This document shows positions 53,478-62,577 of a stretch of 64,000 nt of DNA, piece after piece; the stretch's first letter is position 1, and each line of letters starts with the position of its first letter. The DNA is taken from assembly GCF_900163795.1 (NCBI RefSeq), contig NZ_FWFD01000013.1, positions 62,001 through 126,000 on the forward strand, read 5' to 3'. The DNA is from Vagococcus fluvialis bH819. GTDB lineage: Bacteria > Bacillota > Bacilli > Lactobacillales > Vagococcaceae. The notes beneath the pieces were generated by a model that did not search any database, was not told the DNA's origin, and saw only the letters and a list, made by a program, of their open reading frames with translations. The position numbers and the translations under genes were made by a program.

Positions 53478-55190
53478 TTGAAAAAATATTATCATGGTTT
53501 AGACGGTTTACGGACAATTGCGATAATTGGTGTTATTTTATATCATTTATTACCTGATATTTTTAGAGGGGGCTTCTTAGGAGTACCATTATTTTTTTCA
53601 ATTTCAGGTTTTTTAATAACAGCACCTTTAATTGAAGAAAAAACAAAGTCTAATTGTGTCAACTATAAAAGTTTCTACTTAAAAAGAATCAAAAGAATTT
53701 ATCCTTCGCTTTTGGTAATGATAATTATAGTAGGACTAATAGCTATCCTGATCGAAAAAGATTATAAGTATCTGATGGAAGCGGGAAGTTCTTTACTAGG
53801 AGTAAATAATCTTTGGCAATTAAGTAATAAAGTTTCTTATTTTGAACAATTTAAAGATCTTAATTTATTAAAACATTTATGGTCTCTATCAGTGGAATTA
53901 CAATTTTATTTAATGATGCCATTTATTGTTCAATATTTAGTTAATAAAAAAAATGGTGTGACTCGTCTTAGGGAATTCTTGGTTATTGCCACTTTATTAT
54001 CATGGTTAATTATGATGTCTGTCTTTTTATTTAAAGGAAATTCAACCGTTTATTATTTATTTACAGCAAGATTTTTTTCTTTTAGTATGGGGTCATTAGT
54101 GAGTATTTTATATTTTAATTTTGACTTAAAAAGAACTTTTTCTAGGAGTATAATTACTATTATTCTTATGCTGGGGTGTTTTGTACTTATTTCGGATTAT
54201 AAAGCGTCAACCTACCTAATAGGCATGTTTATTTTTAGTTTATTAGGTTCACTTGTAATCTGGGCAGTCGTCTCACAGCCGAAAATAGATCAATTATTAT
54301 CCAACAAATTTTTTGAATTTATTGGAATTAGAAGTTATGACATCTTTTTATGGTATTATCCTGTTTTGGCTCTATATCAGAAATATGCTAAGTGGGATGG
54401 TAGCTTACCAGTGTTTCATATCAGTTTGCAATTATTGATTATTTTAGTTTTGAGTAATTTTACTTACTATCTGTCTCAATACATGGTTGGAAAAAGAGGG
54501 AAAAAAAATAATTTTAAATTAATCATTGCCCTAGAATGTTTATTTTTAGTTGGAATGGTAGTTGTTACTAGCAACTTTATGCTAAATAACTTAAAAGAAA
54601 CACAACTAAAAACAATTACAAATTCTACAGAAAAAGAAGTAGTTAAGGAAAAAAATCGGGAAATAGTAACCAAAGAAACCACTCAATTTTCTACAACAGA
54701 AAAAGTCGAATCCAAAAAAGAAGTAAATAATTTATTATTTTTAGGCGATTCTGTTATGTTAGGAGCAGAAGAAAAAATTAGTGAAATTTTTAATGGTAAA
54801 AATATAGCAATCAAAGCTCGAGTGGGCAAACAACCTTATGAGATTGTCACAGATCTGGAAGAAACAGATTTAACTCAGTATGAAATAGTTATTATTGGTG
54901 TGGGAAATAATGGCTTAGTTCGAAAAAACGAATTTGATCAAATCGTCAAAGAATTAGATAATAAGCAGATCATCTTTATAACAACAGCTGTTGAGTTGGC
55001 CTGGAAAGTACCTAGTAATAATCTATTGAAAGAGTATGATAAAAATAATAAGAACATCAGTATATTTGATTGGGATATATATGTTAATCAGCACCCTAAC
55101 GACGGTTTATTAGAAGAAGATGGGATTCATTTAACGCTTAAAGGACAAGAGGAGTATACACAGCTACTGAAAGAAGTAATAGAGAAGTAA
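53478..55190 (+). CDS. oatA: OatA-like peptidoglycan O-acetyltransferase (acyltransferase 3 + SGNH)
   Basis: 570 residues from TTG at 53478, which has AGGAAGG at good distance; the frame continues upstream to 53385 without a ribosome site. The N-terminal acyltransferase-3 part has about ten membrane helices and the motif LDGLRTIAIIGVILYHL with the conserved His, plus SLSVELQFYLMMP. After a linker the C-terminal SGNH domain has FLGDSVML (Ser425), GVGNNG and the Asp-His pair in DGIHLT. OatA O-acetylates N-acetylmuramic acid and gives lysozyme resistance. Wall teichoic acid or polysaccharide acetylation is possible. Confidence 0.88.
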   Translation: MKKYYHGLDGLRTIAIIGVILYHLLPDIFRGGFLGVPLFFSISGFLITAPLIEEKTKSNCVNYKSFYLKRIKRIYPSLLVMIIIVGLIAILIEKDYKYLMEAGSSLLGVNNLWQLSNKVSYFEQFKDLNLLKHLWSLSVELQFYLMMPFIVQYLVNKKNGVTRLREFLVIATLLSWLIMMSVFLFKGNSTVYYLFTARFFSFSMGSLVSILYFNFDLKRTFSRSIITIILMLGCFVLISDYKASTYLIGMFIFSLLGSLVIWAVVSQPKIDQLLSNKFFEFIGIRSYDIFLWYYPVLALYQKYAKWDGSLPVFHISLQLLIILVLSNFTYYLSQYMVGKRGKKNNFKLIIALECLFLVGMVVVTSNFMLNNLKETQLKTITNSTEKEVVKEKNREIVTKETTQFSTTEKVESKKEVNNLLFLGDSVMLGAEEKISEIFNGKNIAIKARVGKQPYEIVTDLEETDLTQYEIVIIGVGNNGLVRKNEFDQIVKELDNKQIIFITTAVELAWKVPSNNLLKEYDKNNKNISIFDWDIYVNQHPNDGLLEEDGIHLTLKGQEEYTQLLKEVIEK

Positions 55191-55219
55191 TGATGTTTAT
55201 ACGATAATAATTATGATTA

Positions 55220-55266
55220 AAAGGCTGCTAATACAAGTATATATACTTATATTAGGGCCTTTTTTA
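55220..55266. terminator. Bidirectional terminator
   Basis: GGC-TGCTAATA-CAAG and CTTA-TATTAG-GGCC pair imperfectly around TATATA, with A and T runs on the outside. It serves oatA and the converging kinase gene. Confidence 0.65.
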
Positions 55267-56658
55267 TTTCAATTTAATTTCAAATATCATACCATTATTT
55301 TCTTTGTTTGATTCGAATCGTAGCTGATAGTCATGAAAATCAGCGAGTTGTTTAACAAAAAACAGACCTAAACCCGAGCCACCATCGTTTCTATTACGAG
55401 AAAAATCCGGGCGGAAAAATGGCTCAAATATTTTAGAAAGAACCTCTGATGTCAAAGGTGGGCATTTATTCTCAACAGAGATGATTTTTTCATGGTAAGT
55501 AATACTGATAGAGCTGGAATCATTTGAATAACGATAAGCATTACTTATAATATTAGATAGAATTCGAGTTAAATCTTCTTGATCAGCCAAAATAGGTATA
55601 TCTGAAAGATTAAGTAAGAAACGTTTTTTATGTTGATCAGTTAATAGCTCATAGGGTGTTATAAGTGCTTGGATTATTTCGTTAATTTGAATTTTTTTTA
55701 GGGTATGTTTTTTTCGCATATTTTCAGATATCTCATAAGCAGAAGTTATTTCTCTTATTAATGAAGTTTGCTGTTCTAATAATTCCTGACACTTATGTAA
55801 GTAGGTTTTGTGATCTTGGTATTTACCAATATTTAAACGCATACCTTCAACCAGACCGGCCATGATTGCAACAGGTGTTTTTAATTCATGAGCGGCACTC
55901 TGAACGAAATAAGCTTTATTTTTCTCTAATTCTTTTCTTTTAGAAATTTCTCCTTCCAACGAATAAATGGCTTGTTTCAAGGTATCATTTAAAGCGTTAA
56001 TGTCATTGGCAAGATCACTTATTTCATCATGACCATTAATCTGACACACAACATCTTGATCAAAATCAAGCATTTTTCGAGTGGTATCAGAAACGGATCG
56101 AATTCGTTTAGTCGATAACTTAGAGTAGAAAAGTGCCGCAATCATCCCCAATGTTAAAGCAATCCCAATGATATACGGAGCTAAATCTAGCAAAATCATT
56201 TTTGCATCTGAAATAGGTTGAGAGTAAATTTCAGTAATTAAAGTGTAATAATTACCATCTTTATCTTTAAATATCTTTTTTTGAGTAATTAAACCAGGGA
56301 AAATGGATGTTATGTCTTTTTCTGTAAATTCATTCGTTAAATCTTCTGGGTTCTTTTGGTTATCATATAAGAAAAAAGTACTAGTATTAGGGAAAGATTC
56401 AGTCATTAATTTTCCTTGCTGATCTAGTAATTTATAAGTATAGTTAAAATCTATAGATGTTTCAATTTTACGCTTAATTTCTTTTAAGGAATTATGTTCA
56501 AAAGACTGAATTAATTCTTCTGTTTTTACAGTAGCTTCTGATTTCAGCTTATTTTCATAGTAACTTGGCATCCATAAATACAGAGTCAGCAGAGTAACAA
56601 GAGATACAATTGCAATAATAACTGATGTATAAAAGAAATTTTTCATCCATATTCTCAT
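55264..56658 (-). CDS. Sensor histidine kinase of the ABC-linked two-component system
   Basis: 464 residues: membrane helix about 10-30, an extracellular loop of about 120 residues, second helix about 158-178, HAMP (about 180-235), HisKA with QSAAHELKTPVAIMAGL and HATPase_c with NIISNAYRYS, FRPDFSRNRNDGGSGLGLF. It overlaps the response regulator gene (ATGA), and is divergent from an ABC transporter plus lipoprotein. It probably senses an envelope-active compound, such as a peptide antibiotic, by analogy with other ABC-linked systems; this is inference. Confidence 0.9.
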   Translation of the reverse strand: MRIWMKNFFYTSVIIAIVSLVTLLTLYLWMPSYYENKLKSEATVKTEELIQSFEHNSLKEIKRKIETSIDFNYTYKLLDQQGKLMTESFPNTSTFFLYDNQKNPEDLTNEFTEKDITSIFPGLITQKKIFKDKDGNYYTLITEIYSQPISDAKMILLDLAPYIIGIALTLGMIAALFYSKLSTKRIRSVSDTTRKMLDFDQDVVCQINGHDEISDLANDINALNDTLKQAIYSLEGEISKRKELEKNKAYFVQSAAHELKTPVAIMAGLVEGMRLNIGKYQDHKTYLHKCQELLEQQTSLIREITSAYEISENMRKKHTLKKIQINEIIQALITPYELLTDQHKKRFLLNLSDIPILADQEDLTRILSNIISNAYRYSNDSSSISITYHEKIISVENKCPPLTSEVLSKIFEPFFRPDFSRNRNDGGSGLGLFFVKQLADFHDYQLRFESNKENNGMIFEIKLK

Positions 56659-57314
56659 AAAGGCACCTCTAACTTATATCCAATGCCAGTTACTGTCTGA
56701 ATGTTAATTTCGGGGATTTTTTTTCGGATATTTTTAAAGTGATTATCTAAAAGGCGATTGTCTAAATTATCTTGATATCCCCAAACAATATAAATAATTT
56801 GGCCACGTGGAATCACTATATTTGGTCGTTTAGTTAGACAAGCTAAAATTTCAAATTCTTTTTTAGTTAAATCAATGAGATGACCTTGATAGGATACTTG
56901 ATAGTTTTCATATGAAATAAACAAATCACCTAAATCTTTTGTTTCAGTGACTTGTTGACATCTTCTAAGAACTGTCTCAATTCGTTTAACTAGAATGGAT
57001 GGTGAAAAAGGTTTCGTAATATAATCATCGATTTCTTGATTAAAGCTAGCAAGTTGTGTGTATTCATCATCTAAAGCAGTCATCATGATAATCGGAACAT
57101 TACTTAACTTTCGGATCTTTTTTAGAACATCTAAGCCACTAATCTTTGGAAGCATAATATCAAGTAAGACTAAATCTATTATTTGTTCATTAAATTTATT
57201 TAATCCCTCTTCACCATCTATAGCAATAGTCACTTCAAAGCCAGCATCTACCAAAAACTCAGATACAATCTCACTTAACATTTCTTCATCTTCTACTAAT
57301 AAAATATGAACCAT
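56655..57314 (-). CDS. OmpR-family response regulator
   Basis: 219 residues. The receiver has EDEEM near the start, the phospho-acceptor Asp in LVLLDIMLP (about residue 52) and ITKPFSP. The C-terminal winged helix has LTKKEFEILACL and RLLDNHFKNIRKKIP. TAGGAG precedes ATG. First gene of the regulator-kinase pair; the ABC transporter upstream on the opposite strand is its likely target. Confidence 0.93.
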   Translation of the reverse strand: MVHILLVEDEEMLSEIVSEFLVDAGFEVTIAIDGEEGLNKFNEQIIDLVLLDIMLPKISGLDVLKKIRKLSNVPIIMMTALDDEYTQLASFNQEIDDYITKPFSPSILVKRIETVLRRCQQVTETKDLGDLFISYENYQVSYQGHLIDLTKKEFEILACLTKRPNIVIPRGQIIYIVWGYQDNLDNRLLDNHFKNIRKKIPEINIQTVTGIGYKLEVPL

Positions 57315-57391
57315 AATAAAACTCCTATTCTGTTTCTTTTCATTCTTATTGTATCAAAAATGTATGTACTAATTTTCTATTTTTCAAAAAA

Positions 57392-57444
57392 ACAGATAAA
57401 AAACAGATGCAACATACATGATACAGAGATGCGTTTTATATGAT
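57392..57444 (+). promoter_or_regulatory. ABC transporter promoter with 11-bp spaced ACAGAT repeats
   Basis: ACAGAT occurs at 57392-57397 and 57403-57408, one helical turn apart, which is the usual geometry of OmpR-family sites. They end about 30 bases before a TATGAT -10-like box (57439-57444), so they overlap or precede the -35 region as expected for activation by the adjacent response regulator. Confidence 0.5.
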
Positions 57445-57477
57445 AGTCCTATCAACAAATTGAGAGGACGACAAGAC

Positions 57478-59424
57478 ATGCTTGAAATAAAAAATATAGC
57501 CAAAATATACAACCCACAACATGCACAACCACTACAAGCTTTGAAAGGAATTAACTTAACCTTTAATGCAGGAGAATTTATCTGTATTTTGGGGAAATCA
57601 GGATCAGGAAAATCAACATTGCTAAATATTTTAGCAGGATTTGACCAACCAACATCTGGTGAGGTTTTATTGGACGGGAAAAATATATCTCAATTTTCAG
57701 GTATTGAGATGGCTGATTATCGCAAAGATAAAATCGGTTTTGTTTTTCAAGACTTCCAATTATTAGATCATTTAAGTGTTTTTGAGAATGTCAAAATTGG
57801 TTTAGCAATGGAAGCGAGTATTCCTCAAACAGAGAAAGATACTTTAGTGAACGATATTCTTTACAAAGTTGGTTTGACTAAACATGCTGATCACAAACCG
57901 TCTGAATTATCAGGGGGGCAAAAGCAACGTGTATCGATTGCAAGAGCATTAGTTAAAGAACCAGATATCTTAATTGCTGATGAACCAACTGGAGCGCTAG
58001 ACAGTGAAACATCTGTTGAAATTATGAATTTATTAAAACAGATATCTCAATCAGGAAAACTTGTTATCGTAGTTACCCATGATGAAGAGTATGCTCATAT
58101 GGCAACGGCAGTCGTGACGCTCGTTGATGGCGATGTTATCAAAATAGAGCACACTGAAAATTTGCCTACAGTTGTTGATGAGGCGACAATTAAAGGTAAA
58201 TCACATAAACGTTCTTTCGAAAAGAAAATGATTTTTAAATTAACCGCTCAAAAAATGCGTGAAAATCGTTGGCGATATTTACTAGTTAGTATTGGTTTAA
58301 TTATTGGGATAGCATCATTATCGATTGCTTTTGGCTTGAATAATGGTTTGAAATCTTACGTGGATTACATCAATACAAAAATTGTAGATGAAAAGAAAAT
58401 TGTTATTACTAAAAATGATGAAATCAGTTCTGAGGATATTTTTAAGTTAAAGCAAAATAAAAATGTGGTTTTAGCCCAAGATGAATACACGATGACAGCA
58501 AAAGACGCTAAATCAAATGAATTAGGTAAAGATTCTGAGTTCAATGTAAAATCCATCGTACCAAAAGAATACCAAGATAAGTTTGCAAAACCTAGTGTGA
58601 CAACTGGTAAATTACCTGAGGATGGCAAAAAAGAGATCGTTTTACCGATGAGTATGGCAAAAAAACTAGCCAAAGATAAATCAGCAAACTCCTTAATAGG
58701 TCAAAAGATCAATTTGAAATTTCTAGCCAAAGATGAAGTGAATCAATATCCATCAAGATGGGATAATCAGGATTTTAAAGTGACGGGGATTACTGAGAAA
58801 GCGTTAGTCGGAGAAGATTTTGCTTATATTCCTTACGATACGCATAAAGAAATTGTCAAACGCTCACGCTTCTTAGGTAAAGAAGCAGATATTCCAACGG
58901 ATAACATGAGTGTATATGTAAAAAATAAAGAAGCAGTTGAGTCAGTTTATGATGCGTTTAAAAAGGATTATAAAGTAACGAGACCATCAGATGTTTTAAA
59001 AGAATTAACCACTGTCTTTAAAAATTTAAATACGATCGTGTTAATCGCTGCGATTTTAATTTTAATTATTTCAGCGATCATGATTGGGATTATTTTATTC
59101 ATTAGTGTCTTAGAAAGAAGACGGGAGATTGGACTATTTATCTCAGTAGGTGCAACAAAACAAGATATTAAAAAATTATTTTTATCTGAAGCTTTATTTA
59201 TTGGAACGCTAGCTTCTGTTTCAGGTGTTGTTCTTTCAGTTATTCTTAAGTTTTTAATTAATCCATTAGTTATTAAAATGATGAACTACCCAGTTTTTGA
59301 ACCAAGTATTATTACATGTAGTGCAGCGATTGTTTTTGGTGTGACTGTCAGTGTACTAGCAAGCTTCATTCCAGCAACTAAAGCAGCCAATCTATTACCA
59401 ATTGATTTACTTAGAAGAAATTAG
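57478..59424 (+). CDS. MacB-like ABC transporter (ATPase fused to FtsX-type permease)
   Basis: 648 residues from ATG at 57478, after GAGAGG; the frame upstream to 57418 has no ribosome site and lies in the promoter. The ATPase (about 1-230) has Walker A GKSGSGKSTLL, LSGGQKQR, ADEPTGALD and VVTHDEEY. A first membrane helix (about 285-305) is followed by an extracellular domain (about 310-510) and three helices with FISVGATKQDIKKLFLSEAL, as in MacB. MacB-type pumps use energy to act on periplasmic or surface substrates, including peptides and lipoproteins. It lies 17 bases before a lipoprotein gene. Confidence 0.9.
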   Translation: MLEIKNIAKIYNPQHAQPLQALKGINLTFNAGEFICILGKSGSGKSTLLNILAGFDQPTSGEVLLDGKNISQFSGIEMADYRKDKIGFVFQDFQLLDHLSVFENVKIGLAMEASIPQTEKDTLVNDILYKVGLTKHADHKPSELSGGQKQRVSIARALVKEPDILIADEPTGALDSETSVEIMNLLKQISQSGKLVIVVTHDEEYAHMATAVVTLVDGDVIKIEHTENLPTVVDEATIKGKSHKRSFEKKMIFKLTAQKMRENRWRYLLVSIGLIIGIASLSIAFGLNNGLKSYVDYINTKIVDEKKIVITKNDEISSEDIFKLKQNKNVVLAQDEYTMTAKDAKSNELGKDSEFNVKSIVPKEYQDKFAKPSVTTGKLPEDGKKEIVLPMSMAKKLAKDKSANSLIGQKINLKFLAKDEVNQYPSRWDNQDFKVTGITEKALVGEDFAYIPYDTHKEIVKRSRFLGKEADIPTDNMSVYVKNKEAVESVYDAFKKDYKVTRPSDVLKELTTVFKNLNTIVLIAAILILIISAIMIGIILFISVLERRREIGLFISVGATKQDIKKLFLSEALFIGTLASVSGVVLSVILKFLINPLVIKMMNYPVFEPSIITCSAAIVFGVTVSVLASFIPATKAANLLPIDLLRRN

Positions 59425-59441
59425 AAAAGAGGAAAATAAAA

Positions 59442-60941
59442 ATGAAGAAGAAATTAGTCTTAATGACACTATCAGCGGTGATTCTAGGAAATATGGCAGC
59501 TTGCCAGTCTAAACCTAAGAAAGAAGAAACAAAAACAAGTCAAACAGAACAGGTAGCAACAGAAGATAACAAAGTAACAGGTCAACAGCAACCACCTACT
59601 AGAGAAGAAGTTGTATCGTTAATGCCAGATATTGCTAAAAAATCAAAAAAAATAATGATTGATAACAGTGAAAAAATTCATCCAAAATTTAATATGAAAG
59701 ATAAACAAATTTTAATTGTAAGTAACATAGGTAAAACTGCTTATTTAGTGAATAGTCAAGATGAAAAATACGGAAAAAAAGACGATGTTGTAGAGTATTC
59801 AACAGATACTATTACTAATAAAGATATTATGACCGGTGCCTTTGGGGAGACAGAATTTAATGGTAAAAAAACTTATTTTTTAAATATTGATTCTCAAATG
59901 TTTATGCTAGAAGGAAATAAGGAGAAAAAAGTAAATGTGTTGGTTCAGACTATTCTACACGAATCTATTCATAAATACTTGCAGCCAAAACTTGAAAAAG
60001 GTGAATCTTTAGCTTCTTTAGAGAGTACAGCAAACGGAGTAAAACGTGCACTAACTTATCCGATTCCTTATGAAGAAAGAATTTATAGAGCGCAACAAAC
60101 ATTTTATTATAGAGAAGCTGTAAAAGCTAAAACAGAAGAAGAAAGAGTTTCTAATATAAAAAAAGGAAACTATTTTTATAAAAAATATTTAGAAGCTAAC
60201 CCAGAAAATGAGAAAAAAGCAGTATATGATCGAATAGAAGGTCAACCAGCTTATTCAGAAGCTAGAGGAATAGCCACAACTTCTGAAAAAGCAAATGATG
60301 AAAAGTCCATTAACGATGAAACGATTAGTAATATATTAAAAGATAATCGAGTAAGTGACGAGATGATTCAAATGGGGATGGAAGACATGGAATATTATGC
60401 GGTTGGAGAGTTAGCTTATGCTAATGTTTTACAACTGAATCAGATGAAAGAAATTCAAGATGATAATCAAAATCCCGTTAAGTACCTTTATGAAAAATAT
60501 GGTGTTGAAGAAAATAAAGGTAACGAAAAACTGTCAGCAGGTATAAAAGAACAATTTACAGCACAAAACAATCAATTAAAACAACAAGTAGAGGGTGTAG
60601 ATGAAAAAGTAAAAAGCCCTGATTATGTAAAAGTGAAAGTTCGGATCACAGATGAACAATTAGGTTTTGAAATGCATACTGGTTCTGTGAATTATAAATT
60701 TAAAGAAAACGATGCTACCATCGAAACCATATCAAGAGAGGTAAAATTAGGTGAAAATCGCTTAAAGTTAACTCAATCTGAATTGATTAAAACAATGGAG
60801 GGCGACAAAGAAGTTAACTATCTAATGGTACCTAAAAAAGATGTAGAAATTAAAGGTGATAAAGTAAGTATCCAATCAAAAGATGTCCAAGTATTTGATC
60901 AAACCTTTAAGAAAGATCGAGACATACTAAAATTGAATTAA
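59442..60941 (+). CDS. Lipoprotein with HExxH zinc-metallopeptidase-like motif
   Basis: 499 residues with a lipoprotein signal peptide (MAAC, Cys at residue 21) and a charged linker. HESIH (His173, Glu174, His177) is the zincin motif. A second conserved-looking site EGQPAYSEARG (Glu266, Glu273) could give the third zinc ligand. The rest is helical, and the last 110 residues look like a separate beta-rich domain. I do not recognise the family. Its position after the MacB-like gene with the divergent two-component system suggests a surface protease or receptor acting with the transporter. Confidence 0.7.
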   Translation: MKKKLVLMTLSAVILGNMAACQSKPKKEETKTSQTEQVATEDNKVTGQQQPPTREEVVSLMPDIAKKSKKIMIDNSEKIHPKFNMKDKQILIVSNIGKTAYLVNSQDEKYGKKDDVVEYSTDTITNKDIMTGAFGETEFNGKKTYFLNIDSQMFMLEGNKEKKVNVLVQTILHESIHKYLQPKLEKGESLASLESTANGVKRALTYPIPYEERIYRAQQTFYYREAVKAKTEEERVSNIKKGNYFYKKYLEANPENEKKAVYDRIEGQPAYSEARGIATTSEKANDEKSINDETISNILKDNRVSDEMIQMGMEDMEYYAVGELAYANVLQLNQMKEIQDDNQNPVKYLYEKYGVEENKGNEKLSAGIKEQFTAQNNQLKQQVEGVDEKVKSPDYVKVKVRITDEQLGFEMHTGSVNYKFKENDATIETISREVKLGENRLKLTQSELIKTMEGDKEVNYLMVPKKDVEIKGDKVSIQSKDVQVFDQTFKKDRDILKLN

Positions 60942-60954
60942 TAAATAGGATAAT

Positions 60955-61027
60955 ATTATTGTAGGTAACTATAACCGCTAAAAATTTTTATTATTAATAC
61001 TTAACGTTGATGTATACCTACAATAAT
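60955..61027. repeat. 13-bp inverted repeat in intergenic region
   Basis: ATTATTGTAGGTA (60955-60967) and TACCTACAATAAT (61015-61027) are perfect inverted arms separated by 47 AT-rich bases. It could be a weak terminator of the lipoprotein gene, a regulatory hairpin or a very small inverted-repeat element. No flanking duplication is obvious. Confidence 0.5.
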
Positions 61028-61164
61028 TTTTAAGCAATATAATTATAACTTGCCGCATATCTAAGTATAGAAAAAATTTTATACATAAAGTTAAAATAGT
61101 TGAAATTTAGGTGATTAAAATAGACAAAAAAACTTTTATCACATGAAAACCTTTATTAATTAAA

Positions 61165-61190
61165 AGAAAACGGTTACAATGTAATTGTAA
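61165..61190 (+). promoter_or_regulatory. Candidate cre site and overlapping palindrome upstream of the MFS/amidohydrolase unit
   Basis: AGAAAACGGTTACA (61165-61178) fits the catabolite-responsive-element pattern except for its first base. It overlaps TTACAAT-GTA-ATTGTAA (61174-61190), a 7-bp perfect palindrome that may bind a specific regulator. Together they suggest carbon-catabolite control plus one more regulator. Confidence 0.45.
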
Positions 61191-61283
61191 TGTCAGTTTC
61201 ATAATGTCTAAATTTTAGTCACTTTCCAGAATAATTTATCAATGTTGCTGGCGGATTTAATGAAGAGAATGCGAGGGGAAATG

Positions 61284-62519
61284 ATGAAAAAGAACAAAAT
61301 ATTTTATGGTTGGTGGATTGTAGCAGGTGCAGTTTTAATTACTAGCACACTTGTGCCAAGTGTTGTTGCAATGGCGAATAAATTTTTAATTCCTGTGACG
61401 GAAGATATGGGGATTAGTAGAAGTGCGTTTACTTTAAGTAATACTATTTTACAAGCAATGGGAATATTTTTATCTCCCTTTATTGCCAAAAAAATAAGTA
61501 AAGGAAATCTAAAATCAATTCAGAGTATTGCTATTATTGTATTTTCTATATGTTATGCCTCTTATGGGTTAGCCAAAAGCCCAATTCATTTATACTTACT
61601 TTCTTTTATTATTGGGATTTGTTATCTATGTGCAACGATTATTCCAATTAGCATTATGATAACCAATTGGTTTGTGAAAAAAAGAGGGTTGGCTATGAGT
61701 ATTGCAATGGCCGGAATCGGCTTAGGTGGTTTTATTTTTAGCCCACTTATCACATTATGGATCAGTAACTACGGTTGGCGTAAAACATATATGATTATGG
61801 GAATTATTTTATTAGTGGTGTCTTTACCTGTTTCGCTGTTCGTTTTTAAAAAGAAACCAGAAGATATGGGCTTAGTAGCTTATGGATCAGAAGAAAAACC
61901 AGATGAAGGAAAAGTAGTCCACAAAGTAACGACCATAAAATTAGAAACGAAAGCTATTTTTAAAAAACCATTTTTTATTTTGTTACTTGTCGGAATGATT
62001 CTTAACGGTATTATCAATAGTGGTGCACTAGGGCAATTTCCACCAGCTCTTGAAGGGTTACAATCACCTGCAATTGCGGCCACAATTATTTCATTATATT
62101 CATTGATTGGTATTGCCGGCAAATTAATTTTAGGTTGGGTTAATGATAAATGGGGTGTTATTGCCAGTTCAATTTTTGGCTGTTTAACATTTGGGTTAGC
62201 ATTTATGTTTATGTTATTTGGTGAAAATCAGATTGCTCTTTATGCTTTAGCAATCACATTCGGATTAGGAATAGGTATTGGATCTGTTTCTCCACCATTA
62301 GTAACTTCATCTATTTTTAGTACAGAACAATACGGAGAAGTTTATGGATATGTAAGTAGTGCTATGCAAGTAGGTATGTCGGTTGGCTCACTATTAGTTG
62401 CTTCAATTTATGACAAATCAGGATCTTATCAAGTTGCTTGGATTTTATTATTAGTTTTAACAGTAGGAACTTTACTGAGTTGGATAGGATCTTATCTACA
62501 ATCCAGAAAATATTGCTAA
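61284..62519 (+). CDS. MFS transporter, OFA/monocarboxylate-type
   Basis: 411 residues from ATG at 61284, the second of two adjacent ATGs, with GAGGGG 5 bases upstream. About 12 membrane helices. FYGWWIVAGAVLI at the start, and VKKRGLAMSIAMAGIGLGGF, are typical of the oxalate/formate antiporter-like branch, which carries organic acids. It is 58 bases upstream of an M20 amidohydrolase, so it may import the substrate of that enzyme, such as an acylated amino acid. Confidence 0.85.
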   Translation: MKKNKIFYGWWIVAGAVLITSTLVPSVVAMANKFLIPVTEDMGISRSAFTLSNTILQAMGIFLSPFIAKKISKGNLKSIQSIAIIVFSICYASYGLAKSPIHLYLLSFIIGICYLCATIIPISIMITNWFVKKRGLAMSIAMAGIGLGGFIFSPLITLWISNYGWRKTYMIMGIILLVVSLPVSLFVFKKKPEDMGLVAYGSEEKPDEGKVVHKVTTIKLETKAIFKKPFFILLLVGMILNGIINSGALGQFPPALEGLQSPAIAATIISLYSLIGIAGKLILGWVNDKWGVIASSIFGCLTFGLAFMFMLFGENQIALYALAITFGLGIGIGSVSPPLVTSSIFSTEQYGEVYGYVSSAMQVGMSVGSLLVASIYDKSGSYQVAWILLLVLTVGTLLSWIGSYLQSRKYC

Positions 62520-62577
62520 AAGGTAGGTTAAAAAAGTAATAAGGTTGGTCTCACAAATTTGAAAGGAGAAATAAATC

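Noticed and set aside
44229-54156. Shared sequence GAGTATAATTACTAT at about 44227 and 54148
   Set aside because: One copy is a promoter and the other lies inside the oatA coding region; with such AT-rich bases a chance match is likely.
57418-57477. Upstream extension of the ABC transporter gene
   Set aside because: It covers the -10 box and has no ribosome site; the ATPase domain begins just after the ATG at 57478.
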